A DNA stretch of 25,316 bases, from NCBI GenBank assembly GCA_934647305.1, contig CAKUFI010000041.1:1-25316 (forward strand). Reading direction: 5' to 3'. Below the pieces are notes generated by a model. The model worked only from the letters and a program-made list of their open reading frames with translations. It was not told the origin of the DNA and searched no databases. Below are positions 7,641 through 14,765 of this stretch, piece after piece. Position 1 is the stretch's first letter; every line of letters begins with the position of its first letter. Source of the stretch: an uncultured Clostridia bacterium. Lineage in GTDB: Bacteria > Bacillota > Clostridia > Christensenellales > Aristaeellaceae. Both the position numbers and the translations under genes were made by a program.

Positions 7641-8276
7641 CTACGCGTTCACCTTTGCCTTTTCGTCCAGGTAGTTCTGGATCTTGCGCTTGACGCGCTG
7701 CAGGGCGTTGTCCACGCTCTTGGTGTGCCGGCCCAGCTTCCGGCTGATTTCCTGATAGCTGTGGCCGTCGAGGTACAGCGCGAGCACCTCCTTCTCGAAG
7801 GGGGACAGCACCTCGCCGATGCAGGCCTCGATGTCGCTGAGGCTTTCCTGGGAGATGAGCAGCTCCTCCGGGTTGGCGGTCACGCTCTCGCTGATGACGT
7901 CGAGCAGCGTTCGCTCGGAATCGTCGGCGTAGACCGGGCGGTTGAGCGAGACATAGGAGTTGAGCGGGATGTGCTTCTGCCGGGTGGCCGTCTTGATGGC
8001 CGAGATGATCTGGCGGGTGATGCACAGCTCGGCGAACGCCCGGAAGGAGGAGACCTTGCCCGGCTTATAGTCGCGCACCGCCTTAAACAGGCCGATCATG
8101 CCCTCCTGCACGATGTCCTCGTGATCCGCGCCGATGAGGAAATAGCTCCTGGCGCGGGAGCGCACGAAGTTCTTGTACTTGTTGAGCAGGTACTCGATGG
8201 CCTGGCCGTCGGCCTGCTGGGCCAGCAGCACCAGCTGTTCGTCGTCCATCTGGTCAAAGCGTTCCTTGGCGTCCAT
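7641..8276 (-). CDS. sigH: RNA polymerase sigma-H factor
   Basis: The 211-residue sigma-70-family factor matches SigH (Spo0H) of Bacillota along its length. Region 2 holds NFVRSRARSYFLIGADHEDI and VQEGMIGLFKAVRDYKP. A linker with CITRQIISAIKTATRQKHIP follows. Region 4 has a helix-turn-helix, SYQEISRKLGRHTKSVDNAL. In Bacillus, SigH drives transition-phase and early sporulation genes, or competence in non-spore-formers. ATG 8276 is preferred because GGGGTGA precedes it; an in-frame GTG at 8285 is the alternative. The order rlmB-yacP-sigH is the conserved Bacillota arrangement, and the gene follows yacP by 15 bp. Confidence 0.95.
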   Translation of the reverse strand: MDAKERFDQMDDEQLVLLAQQADGQAIEYLLNKYKNFVRSRARSYFLIGADHEDIVQEGMIGLFKAVRDYKPGKVSSFRAFAELCITRQIISAIKTATRQKHIPLNSYVSLNRPVYADDSERTLLDVISESVTANPEELLISQESLSDIEACIGEVLSPFEKEVLALYLDGHSYQEISRKLGRHTKSVDNALQRVKRKIQNYLDEKAKVNA

Positions 8277-8291
8277 CCGTTTCACCCCGGT

Positions 8292-8849
8292 TCATTCAGT
8301 AAACTGATTGCCCCCGTCTTTTCCCTCGGCAATCCACTTTTTCAGGCGCTCGCGCGTCTCGGCGGGCAGGTGGTCGTAAATCGTGGCGCGGCCCGACTTG
8401 ACCTTCTGCTGGGCGTAGGGGGCGGTTCCCTTCTGCGACTGGCCAATCTCGTAGATCAGCTCCCGCGCGCTGAGGCGAATCGCGCCGCGCGCCATGACCA
8501 CGGTCTGCTCCAGCGCGTCGGAGGTGGCCACGCGCACCTCAAGCCTGCCCAGCTCAATGCGCCGGGCCAGTTCGTCGCAGGTACGCTCGATGTAGTGGTC
8601 GGCCAGCTCGCCCTTCTGGGTGAACACGACGGTCAGCGCGCCGCGGGTTTCCTGGGAGCGGGACAGCCGTTCGCCCTGCCAGGCGTCGAAGACCACGATC
8701 ACCCGCTGGCCGGTGAAGCCCGCGTAATCCTGCAGCTGATGGATCAGGAAGTCGCGCGCCTCGTCCATACTGCGGCCCTTGCCGGCGGACGGCCACGCGC
8801 CCAGCACGTTATACCCGTCCACCAGCAGGAGCCGTTCCTTTTTAGACAC
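8292..8849 (-). CDS. yacP: NYN-domain ribosome-associated endoribonuclease YacP/Rae1
   Basis: The 185-residue protein begins with the family hallmark LLVDGYNVLGAWP and continues with FLIHQLQDYAGFTGQRVIVVFD and VVFTQKGELADHYIE. It has the acidic residues expected of a PIN-like NYN nuclease and a basic C-terminus. The Bacillus homologue Rae1 cuts mRNA in the ribosomal A site. The start is GTG 8849, two bases after the rlmB stop, so translation is probably coupled. A longer upstream open frame overlaps rlmB and looks like a shadow. Location between rlmB and sigH supports the assignment. Confidence 0.9.
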   Translation of the reverse strand: MSKKERLLLVDGYNVLGAWPSAGKGRSMDEARDFLIHQLQDYAGFTGQRVIVVFDAWQGERLSRSQETRGALTVVFTQKGELADHYIERTCDELARRIELGRLEVRVATSDALEQTVVMARGAIRLSARELIYEIGQSQKGTAPYAQQKVKSGRATIYDHLPAETRERLKKWIAEGKDGGNQFTE

Positions 8850-8851
8850 GG

Positions 8852-10048
8852 TCAGAAGCGCCGGGCGTTCATGATGGCGTACATCATCACGCCGGCCGCC
8901 ACGGAGGCGTTCAGAGAGTCCAGATGCCCCTTCATGGGCAGGGACAGCACGCGGTCGCACTTCTTGAGCACCAGCGGACTGATGCCCTCGCCTTCCGCGC
9001 CGATCACCAGCGCCGTCGGGCCGGTCAGGTCGGCCTGGAACGCGTCCTCGCCGTCCATCGCCGCGCCGATCACCCACAAGCCGCGCTCCTTGAGCTCCTC
9101 CAGCGTACGGTTGAGGTTAATGACCTTGGCGATCTTGAGGTACTCGGTCGCGCCGGCCGCCGCCTTGACCGCCGCCGGGGTCAGGCCCGCGCTGCGGCGC
9201 TCGGGGATGATGACGCCGTGCGCGCCCACGCACTCGGCCGTGCGGATGATCGCGCCCAGGTTATGCGGGTCGGTGATGCCGTCCAGCACGATCACAAAGG
9301 GCTGCTCGCCGCGTTCCGCCGCGACGGTGAAGATGTCCTCGAGGGAGGAATAGTTGGCGGCGCTGACGTAGGCCAGCATGCCCTGATGGTTGGGATAAAT
9401 CGCGTCCAGGCGGCTCTTGTCCACCTCCTGCACCACGATGCGGGCCTCTCTCGCCTTGGCGACGATTTCGCGCGCGCTGCCGGACAGGTCGCCGCGCATC
9501 ACCAGCAGCTTCTCGATGTCTCGTCCGGCCTTGATGGCCTCGCGGATCGGGTTGCGGCCGACCAGCAGGTTCTCGGGCAGCTCGGGCTCGACCGGCGCGG
9601 GCAGCGGACGGCTGCTGGGCGCAAAGGTGCGCGGAGGCAGCGGGCGAACCGGCGGCTCGTCGTCGTGCACTGCCGGCGGAACCGGACGAGAGGGCGCCTT
9701 GGTGCGGGGCGCGCCGTAACCGCCGCGATTCTCCTGGGGACGTTCGCCATACCTGCGGGGTGCGGGGCCGTCCTCGCGGCGCTCGCCGTACCTGCGGGGG
9801 GCGGGGCCGTCCTCACGGTGCTCGCCGTACCTGCGGGGGGCGGGGCCGTCCTCGCGGTGCTCGCCATACCTGCGGGGCGCGGGACCATCCTCGCGGCGCT
9901 CGCCATACCTGCGGGGCGCGTCATCCTCTTCGCCGCGGAAACGCTCGCCGCGCTCTCGGCGGAACTGCTCGTCCCGGCCCAGGCCGCCCTGACTGCGGCT
10001 GCCGCTGAACCGGCGCTCGCCGTGCTCAAACTTGTCGTAATATGCCAT
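8852..10048 (-). CDS. rlmB: 23S rRNA 2'-O-methyltransferase RlmB, SpoU/TrmH family, repeat-rich N-terminus
   Basis: The C-terminal part is a full SpoU methyltransferase: a substrate-binding domain from NLLVGRNPIREAIKAG, then motif 1 (NLGAIIRTAECVGAHG), motif 2 (LVIGAEGEGIS) and motif 3 (LPMKGHLDSLNASVAAGV) forming the knotted SAM site. RlmB methylates a guanosine ribose in 23S rRNA domain V. About 160 N-terminal residues are unusual. They are Arg/Gly/Glu/Pro-rich with four 13-residue repeats (PRRYGE-R/H-REDGPA). The total is 398 residues against about 250 for typical RlmB. ATG 10048 is chosen because GAGGAG lies at a workable distance; GTG 10057 would be too close. It lies 19 bp after thyX. 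Confidence 0.92.
   Translation of the reverse strand: MAYYDKFEHGERRFSGSRSQGGLGRDEQFRRERGERFRGEEDDAPRRYGERREDGPAPRRYGEHREDGPAPRRYGEHREDGPAPRRYGERREDGPAPRRYGERPQENRGGYGAPRTKAPSRPVPPAVHDDEPPVRPLPPRTFAPSSRPLPAPVEPELPENLLVGRNPIREAIKAGRDIEKLLVMRGDLSGSAREIVAKAREARIVVQEVDKSRLDAIYPNHQGMLAYVSAANYSSLEDIFTVAAERGEQPFVIVLDGITDPHNLGAIIRTAECVGAHGVIIPERRSAGLTPAAVKAAAGATEYLKIAKVINLNRTLEELKERGLWVIGAAMDGEDAFQADLTGPTALVIGAEGEGISPLVLKKCDRVLSLPMKGHLDSLNASVAAGVMMYAIMNARRF
9747..9920 (-). repeat. 39-bp tandem repeats in rlmB
   Basis: Four complete 39-bp units start at 9747, 9786, 9825 and 9864, and a partial fifth runs from 9903. Each encodes 13 residues of the type PRRYGEHREDGPA. Units differ at only a few bases, mostly at the His/Arg codon, so the array is young or homogenised. 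Confidence 0.92.
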
Positions 10049-10066
10049 AGGAATCACTTCTCCTCT

Positions 10067-10828
10067 TTATTTATCAGACGTGCTTTTCGTATTTAGACGC
10101 TGAAGGCGGGTCATGCGTTCCCTGACCTCCTCAGCCCTTCCGCAGCTCATCCTTCCCTCGGGGCAGGCCCCGTGCAGGCAGCTCGGCCCGGCCAGGCGCA
10201 TCAGCTGCGGCGCGGCGGCATAGGCCTGCTCGAGCATCTGCCAGGCCACCTCGCGGATCTCCCACTGCGCGCGGTTGCAGCAGCGAAGCGCCAGGAAGTG
10301 GATCAGCTCGCGGGCGTTCATCGTCACCAGCATGCGGGTGGCCGCGCCGTTGGGCAGCACGAAGCGCGCGTCCTCGTTGGCGGACGTGCCGCCGCCCAGG
10401 CGCTCGCGCCAGGCCTGATACCACTCGTTGATCTGCTCCATCTGGCGGCGGTATTCCTCAGCCGCATCCTCGCCCAGCGCGCGGATGGCAGGCGGCATGA
10501 CGTAATCAAAGCCGCGCTCCTCGTCGCCCATGGCCACGTAGCGCTGGGACTGGACGGAGAAGCTGGCGATGCGGTGGCGCGTGATCTGCGCCAGCAGGCT
10601 GCGGGACACGCCCTCAATGCCGAAGGTGAAGCTGGCGTGCTCGATCGGCGAAAGGTGACCCATGTCGGTCAGTTTTTTCAGGTATTTGCTCTGGTCGTGC
10701 GTTTCGATTCGTTCCTGCAGGTCGTCCAGGCTGGCCGGACTGTAGCACAGCTTGCCCGCCATCGCCACCAGCTCCTCGGGGGCCGGCGTGTAGCGCAGCA
10801 GCTTGACGTTCGGTTTGACTTCAGGCAT
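10067..10828 (-). CDS. thyX: FAD-dependent thymidylate synthase ThyX
   Basis: The 253-residue enzyme carries the ThyX signature RHRIASFSVQSQRY (residues 84-97), which binds dUMP and FAD. GHLSPIEHASFTF upstream and RELIHFLALRCCNRAQWEIR downstream are also typical of the family. It makes dTMP from dUMP using methylenetetrahydrofolate and NAD(P)H and acts as a tetramer. The C-terminus has several cysteines (SCLHGACPEGRMSCG), as in many clostridial ThyX proteins. The start is ATG 10828 with GGAG 10 bases upstream. It sits between mrnC and rlmB, a common clostridial order. Confidence 0.95.
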   Translation of the reverse strand: MPEVKPNVKLLRYTPAPEELVAMAGKLCYSPASLDDLQERIETHDQSKYLKKLTDMGHLSPIEHASFTFGIEGVSRSLLAQITRHRIASFSVQSQRYVAMGDEERGFDYVMPPAIRALGEDAAEEYRRQMEQINEWYQAWRERLGGGTSANEDARFVLPNGAATRMLVTMNARELIHFLALRCCNRAQWEIREVAWQMLEQAYAAAPQLMRLAGPSCLHGACPEGRMSCGRAEEVRERMTRLQRLNTKSTSDK

Positions 10829-10862
10829 GTTTCTGGCGCTCCTTTTTTATTCAACGAAGTGG

Positions 10863-10921
10863 GTATTTCCAACGGGGCGCCCACAGGCGCGGAGTCGGTC
10901 GGTTTTCTCAAGTGGAAATAC
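10863..10921. other. Inverted repeat in the mrnC-thyX gap
   Basis: GTATTTCCA (10863-10871) and TGGAAATAC (10913-10921) form a perfect 9-bp inverted repeat around 41 GC-rich bases. A second, 7-bp one (CCGCGAA/TTCGCGG) overlaps the mrnC stop at about 10931-10957. Together they would fold the thyX leader. No riboswitch family was recognised and no T-run follows. Confidence 0.4.
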
Positions 10922-10946
10922 TGGGGCCGCCGCGAAAGTGTTTCCC

Positions 10947-11327
10947 TTATTCGCGGTTCTCGGCTTGATACATCAGCGTTTTCATGCGCTCGAGCTGGCC
11001 GGTCAGGTACAGATAGCCGAAGAGTGCCTCGAGCGCGGTGGCGCGGCAATAATCGGCCGGATCGGCGTTTTTCGGGGGCGTCTGGTGGGCGTTTCGGGCG
11101 CGGCGCACCACGGCGGCCTCGTCCTCGGTCAGGCAGTCCTCGATGCGCGCGAGGGCGCGGCTCTGGGCGCTGGCCCGCACCCTGGCCACGGCGGCGCGGT
11201 GCAGCTCCTTCATGCGGCCGCCGGTTTTGACCAGCTCCTCGCGCACGAACAGATCCCACAGCGTATCGCCCAGGTAGGCCAGCTCCAGCGACCCGGGCAG
11301 CTGCCCCTGCTTCGTGATGTCGTCCAT
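10947..11327 (-). CDS. mrnC: Mini-ribonuclease 3 (23S rRNA maturation)
   Basis: The 126-residue protein is an RNase III catalytic domain without the double-stranded RNA-binding domain, the definition of Mini-III. The N-terminus has LELAYLGDTLWDLFVREELV, with the conserved Asp of the metal site. The C-terminus has ATALEALFGYLYLTGQLERM, corresponding to the EALIGYLYL segment. Mini-III trims 23S rRNA precursor ends in Bacillus. ATG 11327 lies 4 bp after the rhaB stop, with only a weak ribosome binding site, so translation is probably coupled. In many Bacillota the upstream neighbour is cysS; here it is rhaB. Confidence 0.9.
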   Translation of the reverse strand: MDDITKQGQLPGSLELAYLGDTLWDLFVREELVKTGGRMKELHRAAVARVRASAQSRALARIEDCLTEDEAAVVRRARNAHQTPPKNADPADYCRATALEALFGYLYLTGQLERMKTLMYQAENRE

Positions 11328-11331
11328 GGGC

Positions 11332-12816
11332 TTACTTCTGGAGCCTGAGCAGGCGGGCGTAGGGCTCGTCCCAGGCGGACGCGTCGCCCTCGGGCAGATA
11401 GGTCTTGTTCTCGAAGGAGCGGGCGACCACCTCGCGCAGCGCGTCCAGGCTGTCGATCGCGCCCAGCGCCATTGCCTGAACCAGCAGGTTGCCGATCACG
11501 GTGCCTTCAGACGGGCCTGCGACCACCTTCCGGCCGATCGCCTGGGCGGTGAAGCGGTTGAGCATTTCGTTCTTGCTGCCGCCGCCCACGATATGCAGCA
11601 CGTCGATTTCGTGGCCCAGCAGATCCTTTTCGAGGCGCTCAATGGCCCAGCGGTACTTAAGCGCCAGACCCTCGTACACCACGCGCGCGATTTCGCCGCG
11701 GGTCTCGGGCACGGGCTGGTTCGTGCGGCGGCAGTAGTCCTGAATGCGCTCCGGCATGCCGCCCGGCGCCATGAAGCAGGGGTCGTCCACGTCGATGACC
11801 GCCTTGAAGGCCGGCGCGGCCTCGGCCAGCTTCACGATCTCGCCGAAGCCTATCTCCGCGCCCTCGCGATCCCAGGCGCGCTTGCACTCCTGGATAATCC
11901 ACAAGCCCATGATGTTCTTGAGCAGGCGGGTGGTGCCGCACAGGCCGCCCTCGTTGGTGTAGTTGGCCTGCATGACCTCCTCGCGGCACAGGGGGCTCTT
12001 GAGCTCCGCGCCGAGCAGCGACCAGGTGCCGCTGCTGATGTAGGCAAAGCGGCTGCCCTTTTCGGCGGGCACGGCGGCCACGGCCGAGGCGGTGTCATGC
12101 GAGGCGACGGCGATCACCGGCACCTGAGGCAGGCCGGTTTCGCGGGCGATTTCTTCCTTCAGAAGGCCGCGCACCGCGCCGGCGGGCTGAATCTCGGTCA
12201 GGATGCCGGCGGGCAGCCCCAGCTTCTTGAGCAGCTCTTTGTCCCAGTCGCGGGTGGCCGGGTCGATCATCTGGCTGGTGGAGGCGATGGTGTACTCGGT
12301 CGCCTTCGCGCCGGTGAGCAGGTAGGCGATCAGGTCGGGCATGAACAGCAGCGTGTCGGCCGCCTCGAGCGCCTCGTCGCCCTGCTCCTTCATCGCGAGC
12401 AGCTGATAGAGCGTGTTGAAGCTCTGGAAGGCCAGACCGGTGCGCTCGAAGATTTCCTTCTTGGAGACGGTCTCAAACGCCTTCTCCATCATGCCCTCGG
12501 TGCGCGCGTCGCGGTAGTGCACCGGCATGCCCAGCAGGTGGCCGTTTTTGCCCAGCAGGCCGAAGTCCACGCCCCAGGTATCGATGCCGATGCCGTCGAT
12601 GCGCACGCCTTCCTTCGCGGCCTTGCGCAGACCCTCCTTGACCTCCAGAAACAGCCTGGGCAGGTCCCAGACGTACTGGTCGCCCAGCATGACCGGCTCG
12701 TTCAGGAAGCGGTGAATCTCCCGCAGTTCGAGCGTCCTGCCGTCGTACACGCCCAGCATGGCGCGCCCGCTCGACGCGCCGAAGTCAAATCCCAGCAGGT
12801 TCAGCGTATGATCCAT
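11332..12816 (-). CDS. rhaB: Rhamnulokinase
   Basis: The 494-residue FGGY-family sugar kinase phosphorylates L-rhamnulose to rhamnulose-1-phosphate. Characteristic segments are LLGFDFGASSGRAMLG at the N-terminal phosphate-binding loop, IGIDTWGVDFGLL, YISSGTWSLLGAEL and the C-terminal adenosine-site motif HIVGGGSKNEMLNRFTAQAI. SSGTWSLLG and the usual family length separate it from xylulokinase and glycerol kinase. The start is ATG 12816 behind GAGGAGG; an upstream extension to 12867 lacks conservation. No other rhamnose genes are in the window. Its upstream region is the DnaA-box cluster, so its promoter may lie within or beyond those boxes. Confidence 0.92.
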   Translation of the reverse strand: MDHTLNLLGFDFGASSGRAMLGVYDGRTLELREIHRFLNEPVMLGDQYVWDLPRLFLEVKEGLRKAAKEGVRIDGIGIDTWGVDFGLLGKNGHLLGMPVHYRDARTEGMMEKAFETVSKKEIFERTGLAFQSFNTLYQLLAMKEQGDEALEAADTLLFMPDLIAYLLTGAKATEYTIASTSQMIDPATRDWDKELLKKLGLPAGILTEIQPAGAVRGLLKEEIARETGLPQVPVIAVASHDTASAVAAVPAEKGSRFAYISSGTWSLLGAELKSPLCREEVMQANYTNEGGLCGTTRLLKNIMGLWIIQECKRAWDREGAEIGFGEIVKLAEAAPAFKAVIDVDDPCFMAPGGMPERIQDYCRRTNQPVPETRGEIARVVYEGLALKYRWAIERLEKDLLGHEIDVLHIVGGGSKNEMLNRFTAQAIGRKVVAGPSEGTVIGNLLVQAMALGAIDSLDALREVVARSFENKTYLPEGDASAWDEPYARLLRLQK

Positions 12817-12859
12817 GTGCCCTGTCCTCCTCATCTTTTCCCCAGCTTGTTCGCACAGT

Positions 12860-13051
12860 TTTTCCACAGTCTGTGCATAACGCCCTTCTCAGGCGGTGTT
12901 TTCACGGTTTTCCACATTATCCACACGCATTCTGTGGATAACCCGTGTATCAGGCTGTGGACTTATGTCTTTTCGTTCACAATTCCGCGTAAAGTTTTCT
13001 TAAATATGACAGCTTTGTTGCGCGCCGCCACATTTCGCAAAGTTATCCACA
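12860..13051. promoter_or_regulatory. DnaA-box cluster in the rhaB-tsaD intergenic region
   Basis: Six boxes matching TTWTNCACA lie within 192 bp. They are TTTTCCACA at 12860-12868 (+), TTATGCACA at 12872-12880 (-), TTTTCCACA at 12908-12916 (+), and TTATCCACA at 12917-12925 (+), 12933-12941 (-) and 13043-13051 (+). Boxes three and four abut without a gap. A degenerate copy lies at 12956-12964. Between the last two lies an AT-rich stretch (about 12990-13018). This density cannot be chance and indicates DnaA binding. No dnaA or dnaN is nearby, so a DnaA-titrating or regulatory cluster is more likely than oriC. Confidence 0.85.
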
Positions 13052-13065
13052 GGTTAAGCCGTCGC

Positions 13066-14130
13066 TCACCAGCCGCCCAGTCGGGCCGTGGGCACGGCGT
13101 TCTGGCTCAGCTCGCCGATGTGGCCGGCCATCAGCTGGTAAAACGCCGCGCTGCCGATCATGGCGGCGTTGTCCGTGCACAGGATGCGCTCGGGCATAAA
13201 CACCTGAAGCCCTGCCTGCTCTCCCCTGCGCTGGATTTCGCGCCGCAGCAGCAGATTGCTGGACACGCCGCCGGCAATCGCCAGCTTTTTGTCGCCGCAG
13301 TCCAGGCAGGCCTTGATACTCTTGTCCACCAGCAGGTCGACCACCGCCCGGCGAATCGAGGCGGCAAAGTCGGCCGCGCGAATTTCCTCGCCGTTCTGGC
13401 GCAGCTTGTGCGCCTGGTTGATGACGGCGGTCTTCAGGCCGCTGAAGGAGAAGTCATACGCCCCGGGCGTGGCCACCTTGGGAAAGGTGTAGTAGTGCTC
13501 GTCGCCGGTCTCGGCCAGCTTGTCCAGCAGCGGCCCGCCGGGATAGGGAATCTCCAGCACGCGCGCCACCTTGTCGAACGCCTCGCCGGCCGCGTCGTCG
13601 TAGGTGCGGCCCAGCACGGTATAGTGGCCGTAGTGGTCGACGCGCACGATGTGACTGTGCCCGCCGGAGACCACCAGGCACACAAACGGCGGCTCGAGGT
13701 CGGGATGCGCCAGGTAGTTGGCGCTGACGTGCCCCTCGATGTGGTTGACCGGCACCAGCGGCAGTCTTCGGGCGTAGGCAAACGCCTTGGCCCAGCTCAG
13801 TCCGGTCAGCAGCGCGCCCACCAAACCCGGCCCGTAGGTCACGCCCACCGCGTCGATCTGATCCGCCGTCATGCCCGCCTGCGCGAGCGCCTGGTCGAGC
13901 AGCGGGTCGAGCGCCTCCACGTGCATCCGCGAGGCGATTTCAGGCACCACGCCGCCGTAAAGCGCGTGGGTGTCGATCTGCGTGGCGATGACGCTGGAGC
14001 GGATGATTCGCCCGTCCTCGATAATGGCCGCGGCGGTCTCGTCGCAGCTGGACTCGATCGCCAGGATGCGCGCGCGGCCGCTCTCACGCAATGCCCGCGC
14101 CTTTTCGCGGGCGATTTGCTCGTATCGCAT
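13066..14130 (-). CDS. tsaD: tRNA N6-adenosine threonylcarbamoyltransferase TsaD
   Basis: The 354-residue Kae1/TsaD enzyme transfers the threonylcarbamoyl group to A37 of ANN-decoding tRNAs (t6A), with TsaB and TsaE. Seen here are ILAIESSCDETAAAI (ASKHA phosphate loop), VTYGPGLVGALLTG, the metal-binding HIEGH (H130 and H134), VSGGHSHIV, SFSGLKTAV, GGVSSN and the C-terminal CTDNAAMIG. The gene was formerly called gcp. ATG 14130 has GGGAG upstream. The first 47 bases overlap the end of the DUF1461-type gene. TsaD begins with about 20 residues before the catalytic fold, so the overlap falls in a less conserved leader. Confidence 0.95.
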   Translation of the reverse strand: MRYEQIAREKARALRESGRARILAIESSCDETAAAIIEDGRIIRSSVIATQIDTHALYGGVVPEIASRMHVEALDPLLDQALAQAGMTADQIDAVGVTYGPGLVGALLTGLSWAKAFAYARRLPLVPVNHIEGHVSANYLAHPDLEPPFVCLVVSGGHSHIVRVDHYGHYTVLGRTYDDAAGEAFDKVARVLEIPYPGGPLLDKLAETGDEHYYTFPKVATPGAYDFSFSGLKTAVINQAHKLRQNGEEIRAADFAASIRRAVVDLLVDKSIKACLDCGDKKLAIAGGVSSNLLLRREIQRRGEQAGLQVFMPERILCTDNAAMIGSAAFYQLMAGHIGELSQNAVPTARLGGW

Positions 14131-14764
14131 GTTTTCTCCCCCAAACCGCGCGGACGGTCTCCGCGCACAGAAGCCCGGCTGCCTGCGCGCCCAGCGGGTA
14201 CGCGGGATTCAGCAGCCGAAGCGCCATTTTTTCGAAAAACTCCTGCGGCAGCATGCGGATCATCAGGTCGGTCGCCGGATCCAGCAGCCACAGGTCGTTG
14301 GTAAACGCCAGCAGGTGAAAGCGCGTGAACAGCGTGCCGAAGTCGGCCTGAAGCACATACAGCGCGCACGCGGCCACCGGCAGCCAGGAGATAAGCATCC
14401 CGAGCAGCAGCCGCTTCCCATCCGCGCGGGACAAAAGCACGACCGCCGCGCCCCAGGCAAGGCAGGCGGCGCTTACATTCCTGCATACCTCGAACAGCGC
14501 GCGCACGTCCTGCATATGCCGCTTTTCGCGCGCGTTGAAGGGCGAGTCGTCCAGCGCGGAGGCATCGCCCCGAAGATAGCGCGACAGGCCGGTCAGCGCC
14601 TCGTCGGTCTGCCCCTTGGAAAGGCCGATGTAGCCGTAGTCCGCCGTTTCGCGCGAGACGGCCAGGTATGCCTTCGCGTCCGTGCCGACCTGGTACAGGC
14701 CCAGCAGGCCTCCGCCCAGGAGAAGCATCAGCATCCCCAGGGCGGCCAGCAGCGTTTTCTTCAT
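14084..14764 (-). CDS. DUF1461/TIGR01906-like integral membrane protein
   Basis: The 226-residue protein has an N-terminal membrane helix (LLAALGMLMLLLGGGLLGLYQV), an extracytoplasmic domain with REKRHMQDVRALFEVCR, two to three further helices and the stretch TNDLWLLDPATDLMIRMLPQ plus EFF, which I recognise as the hallmark of DUF1461 proteins. The biochemical role is unknown. The start ATG 14764 lies one base after the prfB stop, indicating coupling, and its end overlaps tsaD by 47 bases. This places it in a prfB-DUF1461-tsaD string. Confidence 0.75.
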   Translation of the reverse strand: MKKTLLAALGMLMLLLGGGLLGLYQVGTDAKAYLAVSRETADYGYIGLSKGQTDEALTGLSRYLRGDASALDDSPFNAREKRHMQDVRALFEVCRNVSAACLAWGAAVVLLSRADGKRLLLGMLISWLPVAACALYVLQADFGTLFTRFHLLAFTNDLWLLDPATDLMIRMLPQEFFEKMALRLLNPAYPLGAQAAGLLCAETVRAVWGRKHAIRANRPRKGAGIA

Positions 14765-14765
14765 C

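Noticed and set aside
9747..9920. Repeat array as a CRISPR
   Set aside because: The 39-bp units are contiguous without spacers and encode an in-frame 13-residue protein repeat in rlmB.
12860..13051. Reading the DnaA-box cluster as the chromosomal origin
   Set aside because: No dnaA, dnaN, gyrB, rpmH or parA/B genes are present, and the flanking genes are rhaB and tsaD. A secondary DnaA-binding cluster is the more cautious call.
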